A stretch of DNA of 29,356 bases from Zeimonas sp044507525 (lineage in GTDB: Bacteria; Pseudomonadota; Gammaproteobacteria; Burkholderiales; Burkholderiaceae_E), in assembly GCA_044507525.1 (NCBI GenBank), contig JBIQJM010000029.1, forward strand, positions 1 to 29,356, read 5' to 3'. The notes beneath the pieces were generated by a model that did not search any database, was not told the origin of the DNA, and saw nothing but the letters and a program-made list of their open reading frames with translations. The translations under genes were made by a program, and so were the position numbers. Positions 1 through 7,649 of the stretch are shown here, one piece after another (position 1 is the first letter of the stretch; every line of letters begins with the position of its first letter).

Positions 1-444
1 CTGCGCGTGCTCGGCAAGCGCGAGTTCGGCCAGCTCTCTCCGATCGAGCTGGTCACGCTGCTGATGATTCCGGAGATCGTTTCGCAGGCGCTCAGCGCGG
101 GCGACAGCTCGGTGACGAACGCCTTCATCGGCGTGGCGACGCTGCTCGTCGCGGTCTTCCTCACCTCGGTGCTGCAGCACAGGTTCAAGAAGTTCGAGCA
201 GGTCGTCGCCGGCGAACCGGCCGTGCTCGTGCACCGCGGCAACCTGCGCGAGCGGGCGATGAACCTCAATCGGATCACGCCCGACGAGATCTTCACCGAG
301 ATGCACAAGTGCGGCCTCACGAGGCTCGACGAGGTCGAGTGGGCGATCCTCGAAGGCGACGGCATGATCTCGGTGGTGCCGACCACGCGCAGCCGCCTGC
401 CGAACCCGCCGCCGGCCAGCGGCAAGGAGCCGAGGGGAGCCTGA
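1..444 (+). CDS. DUF421 (YetF-like) membrane protein, 3' part
   Basis: The reading frame is open from base 1 to the TGA at 442-444, so the gene begins before the window and its N-terminus is missing. The visible part starts within the family hallmark GKREFGQLSP followed by a hydrophobic stretch (IELVTLLMIPEIVSQAL), then a second membrane segment around residues 42-58 (FIGVATLLVAVFL) and a soluble C-terminal domain containing GEPAVLVHRGNL. This order matches the DUF421/YetF family, in which N-terminal membrane helices precede a small cytoplasmic alpha/beta domain. The molecular function of the family is not established; some members are linked to spore or stress phenotypes. The C-terminal tail (from about residue 130) is a proline-rich, probably disordered extension. 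It converges on the next gene with 22 bases between the stops. Confidence 0.85.
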   Translation: MRVLGKREFGQLSPIELVTLLMIPEIVSQALSAGDSSVTNAFIGVATLLVAVFLTSVLQHRFKKFEQVVAGEPAVLVHRGNLRERAMNLNRITPDEIFTEMHKCGLTRLDEVEWAILEGDGMISVVPTTRSRLPNPPPASGKEPRGA

Positions 445-466
445 TTCGCCCGCGCGGCGCCGCGCA

Positions 467-1606
467 TCAGCCGGACAGGCGCTGCCCGCAGTTCCCGCAG
501 AAGAGATCGTCTGCCGCAGTCGGCGAATCGCAGTGCGGGCATCCGGGAGCCGGCGACGCAGCGACCGGCGCGGCGGCCACGGCCGGCCGCGTCGCGCGAG
601 CGGCGCCCGTTCCGAGCATCGATCGCAGCCTCCGCGCCCGTGCACGGAGGTCCTCCGTGGCCTGGCCCTTCCTCACCTGCATCTCGACGATCGCGCGCCC
701 GAGCGCCGCCCGCGCCGCGGCGATATCGATGCCGTCGGTCGAGCGCAGGTAGGCGATCGTGAGCCCGAACAGGAAGACGGCCGCAAGCAGCGCGACGGCG
801 ACCGCGAACACGAGCGCGGCCGCGACGGCGCCGGCGACGGCATAGGGGCCCACGTCGGCGATCCGCGCCTCGCCGCTCCACGCCGCGAGCACCGCGTCGA
901 GCGAGGCCGCGCCCGAGAGCGGTACCGAGAGTCCGGCGGCCAGCCCGAAGCCGGCGAGCAGGAACATCGTGACGACCGTCGCGACGACGACTGCGACGAG
1001 GAAGAACAGCAGCAGGTTGGCGAATGCCGTCAGCTTGCGCTGCGCGGCGATCGCGCCGAGCTGCGACAGCACCGTGCGCAGCGAATGGCCTTCCCACAGC
1101 GCCGGCATCGACAACAGGGCGGCGGCGCTCAGCCCGAAGAGCAGCACGGCGCCGGCGAGCGTCAGCGCGGGCAGCGCGACGACGTAGAGGACCGGACCGA
1201 CGACCGGCAGGCGGCACGCGAGCAAGACGATCGCGACGACGAGCACGAAGGCCGCGAGCACGAGCCCCAGCACGCCGGCGAGCACGAGGGCACGCAGGAC
1301 GATCGGCGGAGTTGCGGCGAAGGCGCGCGGGACGCTCGACACCGGACGCCCGACCGCCTGTTCGGCGTACTGGGAACCGGCCGCAACGGCGCCGAAAGCC
1401 GCGACCGCGATCGCGAGCCCGAGCGCCGAGACGGTCGGCAGCACGCCGATCGATCGGCAGGCGAGCGCGAGCAGGCCGAGCAGCGCGACGGCGACGAAGG
1501 TGAGCAGCAGCGTCGCCAACGCGGGTCCGTTGCGCCAGGCATCCGCCACGCCGAGCGGGCCGATCGTCTCGGGCAGGCTCGGGATGGGGGCGCGCAGCAG
1601 GTTCAT
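467..1606 (-). CDS. Six-helix membrane protein with C-terminal zinc ribbon
   Basis: This 379-residue protein has about six strongly hydrophobic segments (roughly residues 29-50, 55-76, 104-133, 135-166, 195-225 and 253-287), a basic cytoplasmic linker at 310-335, and a C-terminal zinc ribbon CPHCDSPTAADDLFCGNCG with two CxxC pairs. I do not recognise a named family. Ribbons of this type usually sit in the cytoplasm as structural zinc sites, which would place the C-terminus inside the cell. The ATG at 1606 lies 10 bases after the stop of the upstream zinc-ribbon gene, so the two are almost certainly one transcript. The alanine/valine-rich helices make weak similarity searches unreliable. Function unknown; a structural or regulatory membrane protein is all that can be said. 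Confidence 0.75.
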   Translation of the reverse strand: MNLLRAPIPSLPETIGPLGVADAWRNGPALATLLLTFVAVALLGLLALACRSIGVLPTVSALGLAIAVAAFGAVAAGSQYAEQAVGRPVSSVPRAFAATPPIVLRALVLAGVLGLVLAAFVLVVAIVLLACRLPVVGPVLYVVALPALTLAGAVLLFGLSAAALLSMPALWEGHSLRTVLSQLGAIAAQRKLTAFANLLLFFLVAVVVATVVTMFLLAGFGLAAGLSVPLSGAASLDAVLAAWSGEARIADVGPYAVAGAVAAALVFAVAVALLAAVFLFGLTIAYLRSTDGIDIAAARAALGRAIVEMQVRKGQATEDLRARARRLRSMLGTGAARATRPAVAAAPVAASPAPGCPHCDSPTAADDLFCGNCGQRLSG

Positions 1607-1616
1607 TCGCGCGCGC

Positions 1617-2528
1617 TCAATCGAAGGTCGCGAGTTCCGGCAGGCGCGCGGCCGGACATTCGGTCACCTCGCCCCACGCGTTCGCCGAAGTGCAGTGCCG
1701 CATCTTCGCGCTCTCCATGCAGACGGTGCGAACGATGAGATTTCCTTCGCAGGCTTCGATCTCGGCGCGCAAGCGCGTCAACCACGTCTTCCGCGCCTTG
1801 GCGCGCGCCCCGGTCGCATCGCTTCGTACGCGGCCGCCGTCGACGGTCGCCTGCCTGGCAAGGGGCGACGAGGCAGGTCGCGGCTCCTTCGGCGGCGGTC
1901 GCGTGTCGAAGGCGGGGGCGTCCGCGTCGGCCCGCGCGTGCGCGGGTTCGACGAATGCGTGCGCAGGCCCGGCGAGCGCCGGCGCGGTGCGCAGCGTGAA
2001 CGGCAATCCGGGCGGCGAGGCAGCCGGCATCGTCCATTCGGACGCAAGCGCTTCGACGACGTCGACCGAGGCGAGCCAAGGGTCGAGGCCGGGTGCGAGC
2101 GCGGCCGGCGCAGCGGCGCCCGCCGGCGATCCCGCCGACGGATCCGGCGCGCCTGCGTCGACGGACGGCGGTTCCGACGTTTCGCCCCGGTTCTCGTGCA
2201 CGGCGTCGTCCGGCGCGCTCGTCGCATCCGGCGATTCGTCGTCCCCCGCAAGCACTTCGACCTGCGCCGTCGCCCGATGGAGCGCCTCGCCGCCGTCAAC
2301 GAGCTCGTGCCGTGCAGTCGGCGACGAAGCGGACCCGGTCGAGGGCTGCGTACCGTCGACGGGCCGGATCGTCAGGAAGGCAAGCAGACCGATCGCCAGG
2401 ACCGCGACGGCGACCATGCCCGTCGGACTGCCCAGCGACCCTCCCGAAGCGGCGATCGGCTTGCCGCAATGCGTGCAGAAGTGCACGCCCGGCCGATTCG
2501 ACCGACCGCAGTCGGTACAGCATTGCAT
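1617..2528 (-). CDS. N-terminal zinc-ribbon protein with one membrane helix and Cys-rich C-terminus
   Basis: I start the gene at the ATG at 2528 because a purine-rich GGAAGGGGG lies about 10 bases before it and the protein then begins directly with a zinc ribbon, MQCCTDCGRSNRPGVHFCTHCG. The frame stays open upstream to 2825 but that extension is arginine-rich noise overlapping the ferritin-like gene. The 303-residue product has the ribbon at 3-22, one membrane helix at about 37-54 (GMVAVAVLAIGLLAFLTI), a long Pro/Ala/Asp-rich low-complexity region at 55-245, and a compact C-terminal segment with four cysteines (C-x8-C-x8-C-x11-C) including NAWGEVTECP. I recall similar Cys/WG endings in Burkholderiales zinc-ribbon proteins, but no function. 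The topology suggests a cytoplasmic ribbon and a periplasmic disulfide-bonded end. It is co-transcribed with the six-helix zinc-ribbon gene. Confidence 0.7.
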   Translation of the reverse strand: MQCCTDCGRSNRPGVHFCTHCGKPIAASGGSLGSPTGMVAVAVLAIGLLAFLTIRPVDGTQPSTGSASSPTARHELVDGGEALHRATAQVEVLAGDDESPDATSAPDDAVHENRGETSEPPSVDAGAPDPSAGSPAGAAAPAALAPGLDPWLASVDVVEALASEWTMPAASPPGLPFTLRTAPALAGPAHAFVEPAHARADADAPAFDTRPPPKEPRPASSPLARQATVDGGRVRSDATGARAKARKTWLTRLRAEIEACEGNLIVRTVCMESAKMRHCTSANAWGEVTECPAARLPELATFD

Positions 2529-2688
2529 GCTCGTGAAACCCCCTTCCGGCGCGAGCGCGACCGCAGTGCGGGCGCGCGACGACGCGCAAACGTCGCCGCG
2601 TCTTCGCTCGAAACGGGATTGTCGGAGGGAGCGCTGCCGAGGGCGCCGAAAACCGCCCGCCCGAAGGGTGAAGCGTGGGTTCCCCGCG

Positions 2689-3183
2689 TCAGACGTGACG
2701 CGGCGAGCCGCGCGTGATCCACGCGCGCGAGGGGCTGCGCAGATGCGCGAGCCAGTCGTCGAGCGCGTCGACGTGCTCGGCTTCCTCGGCGGCGAATTCG
2801 GACGCGAGGCGGCGCACCTCGGCATCGTCCGCGTTCTGGCCTACCGAGCTGTAGTACTCCATTGCGCGCACTTCGTTCTCGCGCGCGTACTGCAGCGCAT
2901 GGAACGGATCGGAGAGCTGCTCGTAGCGTGCTTCCTCACCGGCTTCCGGAGGGGTGGTCCATCGGTACTCCCACGACTTCAGCTTCGGCAGTTCGATGTC
3001 CCCTACCCGTCGCAGGATGTCGTCGTGATGCAGTTGCGAGAAGTGCACCATGTCGCGGAACAGCGCCCAGACCTCGCGATTGCCATGCGCATTCATCAAC
3101 TCGGCCAGTTCCATGTAGCGCTCGGCTGCCTCGCGTTCGAGCGCTACGGCGTGGGCGAGGAATTCGGGCAGCGTGTAGTTCAT
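2689..3183 (-). CDS. Ferritin-like (rubrerythrin-type) diiron protein
   Basis: The 164-residue protein folds as a four-helix ferritin-like bundle by its pattern: helix 1 ALEREAAERY (14-23), helix 2 with MVHFSQLHHDDIL (45-57), helix 3 ARENEVRAMEYY (100-111) and helix 4 FAAEEAEHVDAL (130-141). The Glu of helices 1 and 3, His52 and the EEAEH motif are placed as diiron ligands in rubrerythrin-family proteins. There is no C-terminal rubredoxin domain, so it is a stand-alone ferritin-like protein. Such proteins act in oxidative-stress defence or as diiron oxidases; the substrate cannot be told. It starts at the ATG at 3183, is divergent from the CAP gene with 156 bases between them, and stands 160 bases before the zinc-ribbon operon. 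Confidence 0.85.
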   Translation of the reverse strand: MNYTLPEFLAHAVALEREAAERYMELAELMNAHGNREVWALFRDMVHFSQLHHDDILRRVGDIELPKLKSWEYRWTTPPEAGEEARYEQLSDPFHALQYARENEVRAMEYYSSVGQNADDAEVRRLASEFAAEEAEHVDALDDWLAHLRSPSRAWITRGSPRHV

Positions 3184-3339
3184 GGCTTGGACCTGTCGGG
3201 CGAATGCATGCCAACCGATGCGCGAGGCGCTCCACGAACGATGTTGCCCGCGATCGGCGCGCGGATCCCTTGCTCTGGATCAAGCGTTCGCGGCCGTGCG
3301 CGAGCCGCGCCCGGCTCGCGCGCAAGGCAGCGATCGTGC

Positions 3340-3843
3340 ATGTTCGCACGGTTCGCGTTCGTCGTCGCAGTCGCTGCGCTGCTCGCCGCCGGCCTCGACG
3401 GCGCACACGCGGCCGACGAGAGCCTCGAGACGGCCGCGACGAGTCTGCTGAACGACGTTCGCGCCCAGCCCCGGACCTGCGGAGTCGTCTCCTTCGACTC
3501 CGCCCCGCCGCTGCGCTGGAACAGCGCGCTCGCCGCCGCGGCCGCGTCGCACTCGCTGTGGATGCAGGCAACCGACTCGACGCACCACGAGCAGGCCGAC
3601 GGCTCGCGCGCGGGAGAGCGCGCGGAGGCGGCCGGATACCGTTGGCAGGCGATCGCGGAGAACCTCGCGGCCGGCCAGTCGTCGTTCGCCGAGGTCGTCG
3701 CCGGCTGGCTCGACAGCCCGCCGCACTGCGAGAACCTCATGAACCCGGAATACGAGGAGTTCGCCGTCGCGCGCGTGGACGGAAACGCGCAGAACCGCTT
3801 CCCGACCTGGTGGACGCTGGTCCTGGCACGCCCGGGGCAATGA
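3340..3843 (+). CDS. Secreted CAP/SCP-domain protein
   Basis: The ATG at 3340 opens a 167-residue protein with a clear signal peptide (FARFAFVVAVAALLAAGLDGAHA, cleavage likely after AHA at about residue 24). The mature part is a bacterial CAP (SCP/PR1) domain: LLNDVRAQPR near the start, AAASHSLWM with the first active-site His, AENLAAG with a Glu, and the signature HCENLMNPEYEEFAVA. Family members fold as an alpha-beta-alpha sandwich with a His/Glu cavity and bind lipids, sterols or glycans; a bacterial substrate is rarely known. The start is preceded by AAGGCAG. The frame is open far upstream but that part overlaps other genes on the opposite strand. The stop codon sits inside a 25-base duplicated segment. 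Confidence 0.85.
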   Translation: MFARFAFVVAVAALLAAGLDGAHAADESLETAATSLLNDVRAQPRTCGVVSFDSAPPLRWNSALAAAAASHSLWMQATDSTHHEQADGSRAGERAEAAGYRWQAIAENLAAGQSSFAEVVAGWLDSPPHCENLMNPEYEEFAVARVDGNAQNRFPTWWTLVLARPGQ

Positions 3844-3881
3844 ACCCCGCTGTCCCGGCACGCCCGGGGCAATGAACCCCG
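3825..3881. repeat. 25-base direct duplication at the CAP gene stop
   Basis: The 25 bases at 3825-3849 (starting GGCACGCCCGGGGC) recur exactly at 3857-3881, a 32-base period. The first copy encodes the last residues (ARPGQ) and stop of the CAP gene; the second is non-coding and makes up the left part of a perfect hairpin. It looks like a local tandem duplication that doubled the gene end and its terminator-like sequence. Confidence 0.9.
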
Positions 3882-3884
3882 GGC
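3862..3884. terminator. Hairpin between convergent CAP and DUF3014 genes
   Basis: GCCCGGGG (3862-3869) pairs perfectly with CCCCGGGC (3877-3884) around a 7-base loop. It lies between the stop of the CAP gene at 3843 and the stop of the DUF3014 gene at 3900, so it can serve both strands. There is no T-run on either side, so termination would depend on the stem alone or on Rho; the call as terminator is inference from position. Confidence 0.5.
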
Positions 3885-3899
3885 GAGGCCCGGATACCC

Positions 3900-4769
3900 T
3901 CAGCGGACGATCTGCTCGCGCAACGCGCGCAGCACCTTCTTCAGGCGCGCGGCGTTCTCCGGGCCGACGCGGATCATGATCTTGCGTCCGGCCGACAACG
4001 ATTCGAGCAGCGGGTCGTCGAAGCGGTACTGGACCCTGGGCTGCACGACCCGGATCGGTCCGCTGACCTCCGGCGCCGTCAGCATGTCGTCGATGGCGGC
4101 GACGACGCGGTCGTTCAGGTGCCCTTGCGGGTAACCCATCTCGCGATACTGCTCCTGCAGCAGCGGATAGAAGCGCAGGTACAGCTTCGCCACCGCCTTC
4201 GGGTCGAGCGCCTCGGCGAAGCGAACGAAGGCGTCGTAGCGCGCGAAGTTCTCCGGCTGCAGCGTGGTCCGTTCGCCGTCGTCCGCCACGGCGAGACGGC
4301 CGGGAATCGGACGCAGCGCGCTCCATTGCGCCGGGATCAACTGCCGCGGCAGGTTGTCGACCGTGACGACGAAACGACGCGCGAAATCCTGCAGGTTGAG
4401 GAACTCGGCGAGCTGCTCGCGCGACGCGAGCGCGAGCAGCGAATCGAGGATCGGCGAATCGGAGTCGCCGGCTGCGGGCAGCGCCGCCGACTCGGTCGGT
4501 GCGGCGGTTTCCGGCAACGGGAACTTCGGCTCGTTCGGCTCGCCCGCAGCAGGCGGCGGCTCGGAGGGCGCCGGCTCGGAGGGCGCCTCGGCGCGATCGA
4601 CCGGTCCGTCGGCCGGCGCGTGCGTCGGCGGCGCCGTGCTGCGCGCGGGCAGGCGCGGCACGGGATCCATCTGCCAAAGGTAGATTCCTGCCGCGATGCC
4701 GGCCGCGGCCAACAGCAGCAACCACCACGGCGGCCCGGCCGTGGACGCGCGAGGACGATTCGTGGGCAT
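3900..4769 (-). CDS. DUF3014 membrane-anchored protein
   Basis: I choose the ATG at 4769 because AGGA stands six bases before it; a GTG at 4787 would add six residues. The 289-residue protein has a single N-terminal membrane helix (WWLLLLAAAGIAAGIYLW, about residues 14-31), a Pro/Glu/Ala-rich linker to about 95, and a conserved C-terminal domain with LASREQLAEFLNLQDFARRFVVTVDNL and LYLRFYPLLQEQYREMGYPQG, which I recognise as DUF3014. This domain is common in proteobacteria and has no known function. By topology the domain faces the periplasm. The gene runs convergent with the CAP gene and about 100 bases downstream of gdhA; co-transcription with gdhA is possible but a run of tandem repeats lies between them. 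Confidence 0.85.
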   Translation of the reverse strand: MPTNRPRASTAGPPWWLLLLAAAGIAAGIYLWQMDPVPRLPARSTAPPTHAPADGPVDRAEAPSEPAPSEPPPAAGEPNEPKFPLPETAAPTESAALPAAGDSDSPILDSLLALASREQLAEFLNLQDFARRFVVTVDNLPRQLIPAQWSALRPIPGRLAVADDGERTTLQPENFARYDAFVRFAEALDPKAVAKLYLRFYPLLQEQYREMGYPQGHLNDRVVAAIDDMLTAPEVSGPIRVVQPRVQYRFDDPLLESLSAGRKIMIRVGPENAARLKKVLRALREQIVR

Positions 4770-4818
4770 CGGCGTTCCTGGGGGCACGGCAGCATCGGCA
4801 CCCTCGGTGCCCGGGATG

Positions 4819-4878
4819 GTGCCGCCGTTCAGATTACGGTGCCGTCGTTCGGATTTCGGTGCCGGCGTTCAGATCACG
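4819..4878. repeat. Three tandem 20-base imperfect repeats overlapping the gdhA stop
   Basis: Units at 4819-4838, 4839-4858 and 4859-4878 share the pattern GGTGCCGnCGTTCrGATyaC. The third unit contains the gdhA stop codon (4869-4871) and final isoleucine codon. The other two lie in the gap before the DUF3014 gene. They look like duplications of the gdhA gene end. Confidence 0.85.
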
Positions 4879-6212
4879 CCTTGCTCGAGCATCGCATCTG
4901 CGACCTTGACGAAAGCGGATACGTTCGCGCCGTTCACGTAGTTTATCGTGCCGTCGTCGCGGCGGCCATGGCGCACGCAGCTCTCGTGAATCGCCTTCAT
5001 GATCGCGTGCAGCCGCTCGTCGACCTCGCCGTGCGTCCAGCCCAGGCGCTGCGCGTTCTGCGCCATCTCCAGGCCCGACGTGGCGACGCCGCCCGCATTG
5101 CTCGCCTTGCCCGGCGCGTACAGCACGCCCGCCTTGTGGAAGACGTCGACCGCCTCGAGCGTGCTCGGCATGTTCGCGCCTTCGGCGACGCAGGAGACGC
5201 CGTTGGCCACGAGCGTGCGCGCGTCGTGCTCGTCGAGCTCGTTCTGCGTGGCGCAGGGCAGCGCGATGTCGACCGGCACGTGCCACGGCCGGCGGCCGGG
5301 CTCGTACTGCAGGCGATGCTCCTCGGCGAACTCCGACAGGCGCCCGCGCCGCTCGTTCTTGAGCACGAGCAGCGCAGCGAGCGTTTCCTCGTCGAAGCCC
5401 TTCGGCAGGTAGACGGTTCCGCCGGAGTCGGAGGCGGTGACGACCTTCGCGCCAAGGTCGAGCGCCTTCGCGATCGCGAACTGCGCGACGTTGCCCGAGC
5501 CCGACACGGAGACCTTCGCGCCGTCGAAGGAACGGCCCGCGCGGCGCAGCATCTCCTGCGCGAAATAGACGGTGCCGTAGCCGGTGGCTTCGGGGCGCAT
5601 CAGGCTGCCGCCGTAGCTCAGGCCCTTGCCCGTGAACACGCACGACGCGTTGTTGCTGAGCTTCTTCATCATGCCGGCCATGAAGCCGACCTCGCGCGCA
5701 CCGACGCCGATGTCGCCCGCCGGCACGTCGGTGTCGGCGCCGATGTGGCGGTAGAGCTCGGAGGTCAGCGCCTGGCAGAAGCGCATCACCTCGCCGTCGC
5801 TCTTGCCTTTCGGGTCGAAGTCGGAACCGCCCTTGCCCCCGCCCATCGGCAGCGAGGTCAGTGCGTTCTTGAACGTCTGCTCGAACGCGAGGAACTTCAG
5901 GATCGAGAGATTCACCGACGGGTGGAAGCGCATGCCGCCCTTGTAGGGGCCGATCGCCATGCTGTGCTGGACGCGGAACGCACGGTTCACGCGCGTGCGG
6001 CCGGAGTCGTCGACCCACGAGACGCGGAACTGGATCACGCGATCGGGTTCCACCAGTCGCTCGAGCAGCGCGTAGTCGGCGTAGGCGGGGTTCTCGAGCA
6101 CGAAGGGCCAGATGCTGTGCATTACCTCCTTCACCGCCTGCAGGAACTCCGGCTGATGCGGATCGCGCTGGGCGACCGAGACGAGGAACGCTTCCGGGGA
6201 CGCGTGTTTCAC
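4869..6212 (-). CDS. gdhA: NADP-type glutamate dehydrogenase
   Basis: Catalyses reversible reductive amination of 2-oxoglutarate with ammonium to L-glutamate in the cytoplasm. The GTG at 6212 is preceded by AGGAG with five bases between, and yields 447 residues, exactly the size of the enterobacterial hexameric NADP enzyme; the frame runs on upstream to 7280 but only through the SDR gene on the other strand. Visible landmarks are GPYKGGMRFHPSVN, the substrate-binding PMGGGKGGSDFDPKG with catalytic Lys, GADTDVPAGDIGVG, GYGTVYF, the Rossmann motif VSGSGNVAQF and the C-terminal EGANMPST and LEMAQN. All expected motifs are intact. It is divergent from the SDR gene, with 99 bases between starts that probably hold both promoters. 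High confidence; the NADP preference is inferred from subfamily. Confidence 0.96.
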   Translation of the reverse strand: MKHASPEAFLVSVAQRDPHQPEFLQAVKEVMHSIWPFVLENPAYADYALLERLVEPDRVIQFRVSWVDDSGRTRVNRAFRVQHSMAIGPYKGGMRFHPSVNLSILKFLAFEQTFKNALTSLPMGGGKGGSDFDPKGKSDGEVMRFCQALTSELYRHIGADTDVPAGDIGVGAREVGFMAGMMKKLSNNASCVFTGKGLSYGGSLMRPEATGYGTVYFAQEMLRRAGRSFDGAKVSVSGSGNVAQFAIAKALDLGAKVVTASDSGGTVYLPKGFDEETLAALLVLKNERRGRLSEFAEEHRLQYEPGRRPWHVPVDIALPCATQNELDEHDARTLVANGVSCVAEGANMPSTLEAVDVFHKAGVLYAPGKASNAGGVATSGLEMAQNAQRLGWTHGEVDERLHAIMKAIHESCVRHGRRDDGTINYVNGANVSAFVKVADAMLEQGVI

Positions 6213-6311
6213 CGGGACTCCTGATCGATGGGCAACCGTTAATCGTAGCAAATTCGGCCTTCGGCCCGTGTACTCTTGCGGGTGTCCGAGCGCATACGAG
6301 GAGCCGAATCC

Positions 6312-7070
6312 ATGGAGACACGAAGCCGCAATGCGATCGTCACCGGAGCGGGCTCCGGAATCGGCAAGGCATGCGCGATCGCGCTGCTGCGCGCGGGCTG
6401 GAACGTCGCGCTCGCCGGGCGGCGGGCGCAACTGCTCGACGCCGCGGTCGCCGAGGCGGCGGACGCGCCCGGGCGCGCGATCGCGGTCCCCACCGACGTG
6501 CGCGACGAAGGCTCGGTGCGCGCACTCTTCGATCGAGCGGTCGCCGACTTCGGCCGCCTCGACCTGCTGTTCAACAACGCGGGCGTCGGCGCGCCGCCGA
6601 CGTCGATCGACGAGATCACGCTCGAGCAGTGGCAGGCCGTCGTCGACGTGAACCTGACCGGCACGTTCCTGTGCACGCGCGAGGCCTTCCGCGTGATGAA
6701 GACGCAGTCGCCGCGCGGCGGGCGCATCGTCAACAACGGCTCGATCTCCGCGCACGTCCCGCGTCCGAAATCGCTCGCGTACACCGCGACGAAACACGCC
6801 ATCACGGGGCTGACTCGGCAGACCTCGCTCGACGGGCGCGAATGGGACATCGCCTGCGGGCAGATCGACATCGGCAACGCGGCCACCGAGCTCGCGCGCA
6901 TGATGTCGCAGGGCGTGCAGCAGGCGAGCGGCGCGATCGCGCCCGAACCGTCGATGGACGTGCGCGACGTCGCGAGCACGCTGGTGCACATGGCGAGCCT
7001 TCCGCTGGAAGCGAACGTGCAGTTCGTCACCGTGATGGCCACGAAGATGCCGTTCATCGGACGCGGATGA
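6312..7070 (+). CDS. SDR-family oxidoreductase
   Basis: A 252-residue classical short-chain dehydrogenase/reductase. The ATG at 6312 is preceded by GAGGAG six bases away and begins the protein just ahead of its first strand; an ATG-like start 36 bases upstream is less likely. Motifs: cofactor-binding TGAGSGIG (11-18), NNAG (88-91), catalytic Ser144, Tyr157 and Lys161 in YTATK. The Arg pair after strand 2 (AGRRAQ, 36-38) suggests NADP(H) preference, which is inference. A short C-terminus ends in MATKMPFIGRG, similar to many SDRs of unknown substrate in this order. The substrate cannot be read from sequence. Its stop overlaps the next start (ATGA), so translation of the RlpA-type gene is probably coupled to it. 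Confidence 0.92.
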   Translation: METRSRNAIVTGAGSGIGKACAIALLRAGWNVALAGRRAQLLDAAVAEAADAPGRAIAVPTDVRDEGSVRALFDRAVADFGRLDLLFNNAGVGAPPTSIDEITLEQWQAVVDVNLTGTFLCTREAFRVMKTQSPRGGRIVNNGSISAHVPRPKSLAYTATKHAITGLTRQTSLDGREWDIACGQIDIGNAATELARMMSQGVQQASGAIAPEPSMDVRDVASTLVHMASLPLEANVQFVTVMATKMPFIGRG

Positions 7071-7564
7071 AGGGACGGGGCCGGCTGCGCGTCGCGGCCG
7101 TCCTGTCGATGCTGCTGCTGGCCGCGACGGCGGGGGCTGCCGCGACTGCGGGAAGCGAGCGCGCGGGGACGTCCTCGCCCCCGGGCGGAAACGCGACCGT
7201 CGGAACGAACGACACCGGATCCTTCGCGCCCGGCTGGAAGCAACAGGGGCGCATCTCCTACTACGGCGGCCGCTTCGCATCGAAGCCGACCGCCAGCGGC
7301 GAAGCCTTCGATCCGGACGCGATGACGATGGCGCACCCGTCGCTGCCCTTCGACTCGATCGTGCGCGTGAAGAACCTGCAGAACGGGCGCAGCGTCGAGC
7401 TGCGCGTCAACGACCGGGGACCGTACGAGAAGGGCCGCATCGCCGACGTGAGCCGGGCGGCCGCACGCGAGCTCGGGATGCTCCGCCGCGGCGTGGTGCG
7501 CGCGCGCATCGAGCTGCTGCGCGTCGGCGACGATGCGCGTGCGCGGGACGAAGTGCGCGACTAG
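7067..7564 (+). CDS. rlpA: RlpA-like septal ring lytic transglycosylase-type protein, secreted
   Basis: The ATG at 7067 overlaps the SDR stop by four bases. The 165-residue product has a signal peptide (RVAAVLSMLLLAATAGAAATAG), a short linker, and one RlpA double-psi beta-barrel domain at about residues 64-155: GRISYYGG, TASGEAFDPDAMTMAH, LPFDSIVRVKNL, VNDRGPY and RIADVSRAAARELGM. In RlpA the conserved Glu and His/Asp of this core cleave peptidoglycan strands free of stem peptides; here Glu of SGEAFD, His of MAH and the Asp of NDRGP are all present. There is no lipobox cysteine and no C-terminal SPOR domain, so unlike E. coli RlpA it would be a free periplasmic protein without the septum-targeting module. 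Enzymatic activity is inference. Confidence 0.88.
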   Translation: MKGRGRLRVAAVLSMLLLAATAGAAATAGSERAGTSSPPGGNATVGTNDTGSFAPGWKQQGRISYYGGRFASKPTASGEAFDPDAMTMAHPSLPFDSIVRVKNLQNGRSVELRVNDRGPYEKGRIADVSRAAARELGMLRRGVVRARIELLRVGDDARARDEVRD

Positions 7565-7649
7565 CGCCGGCAGGCAACAGTGCAGCGACTGCGGGCGCGC
7601 ACGGGGCGGTCAGCTCCCGCGCCATGGCCGCCCGCACGAGCCCGGGGGA

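Noticed and set aside
1690..3843. A 717-codon plus-strand open frame
   Set aside because: Only its last part (from 3340) has a protein family, the CAP domain. The rest is an antisense shadow of the zinc-ribbon and ferritin-like genes, as expected at this GC content.
4119..6224. A 701-codon plus-strand frame opposite gdhA
   Set aside because: Shadow of gdhA, which has every family motif on the minus strand.
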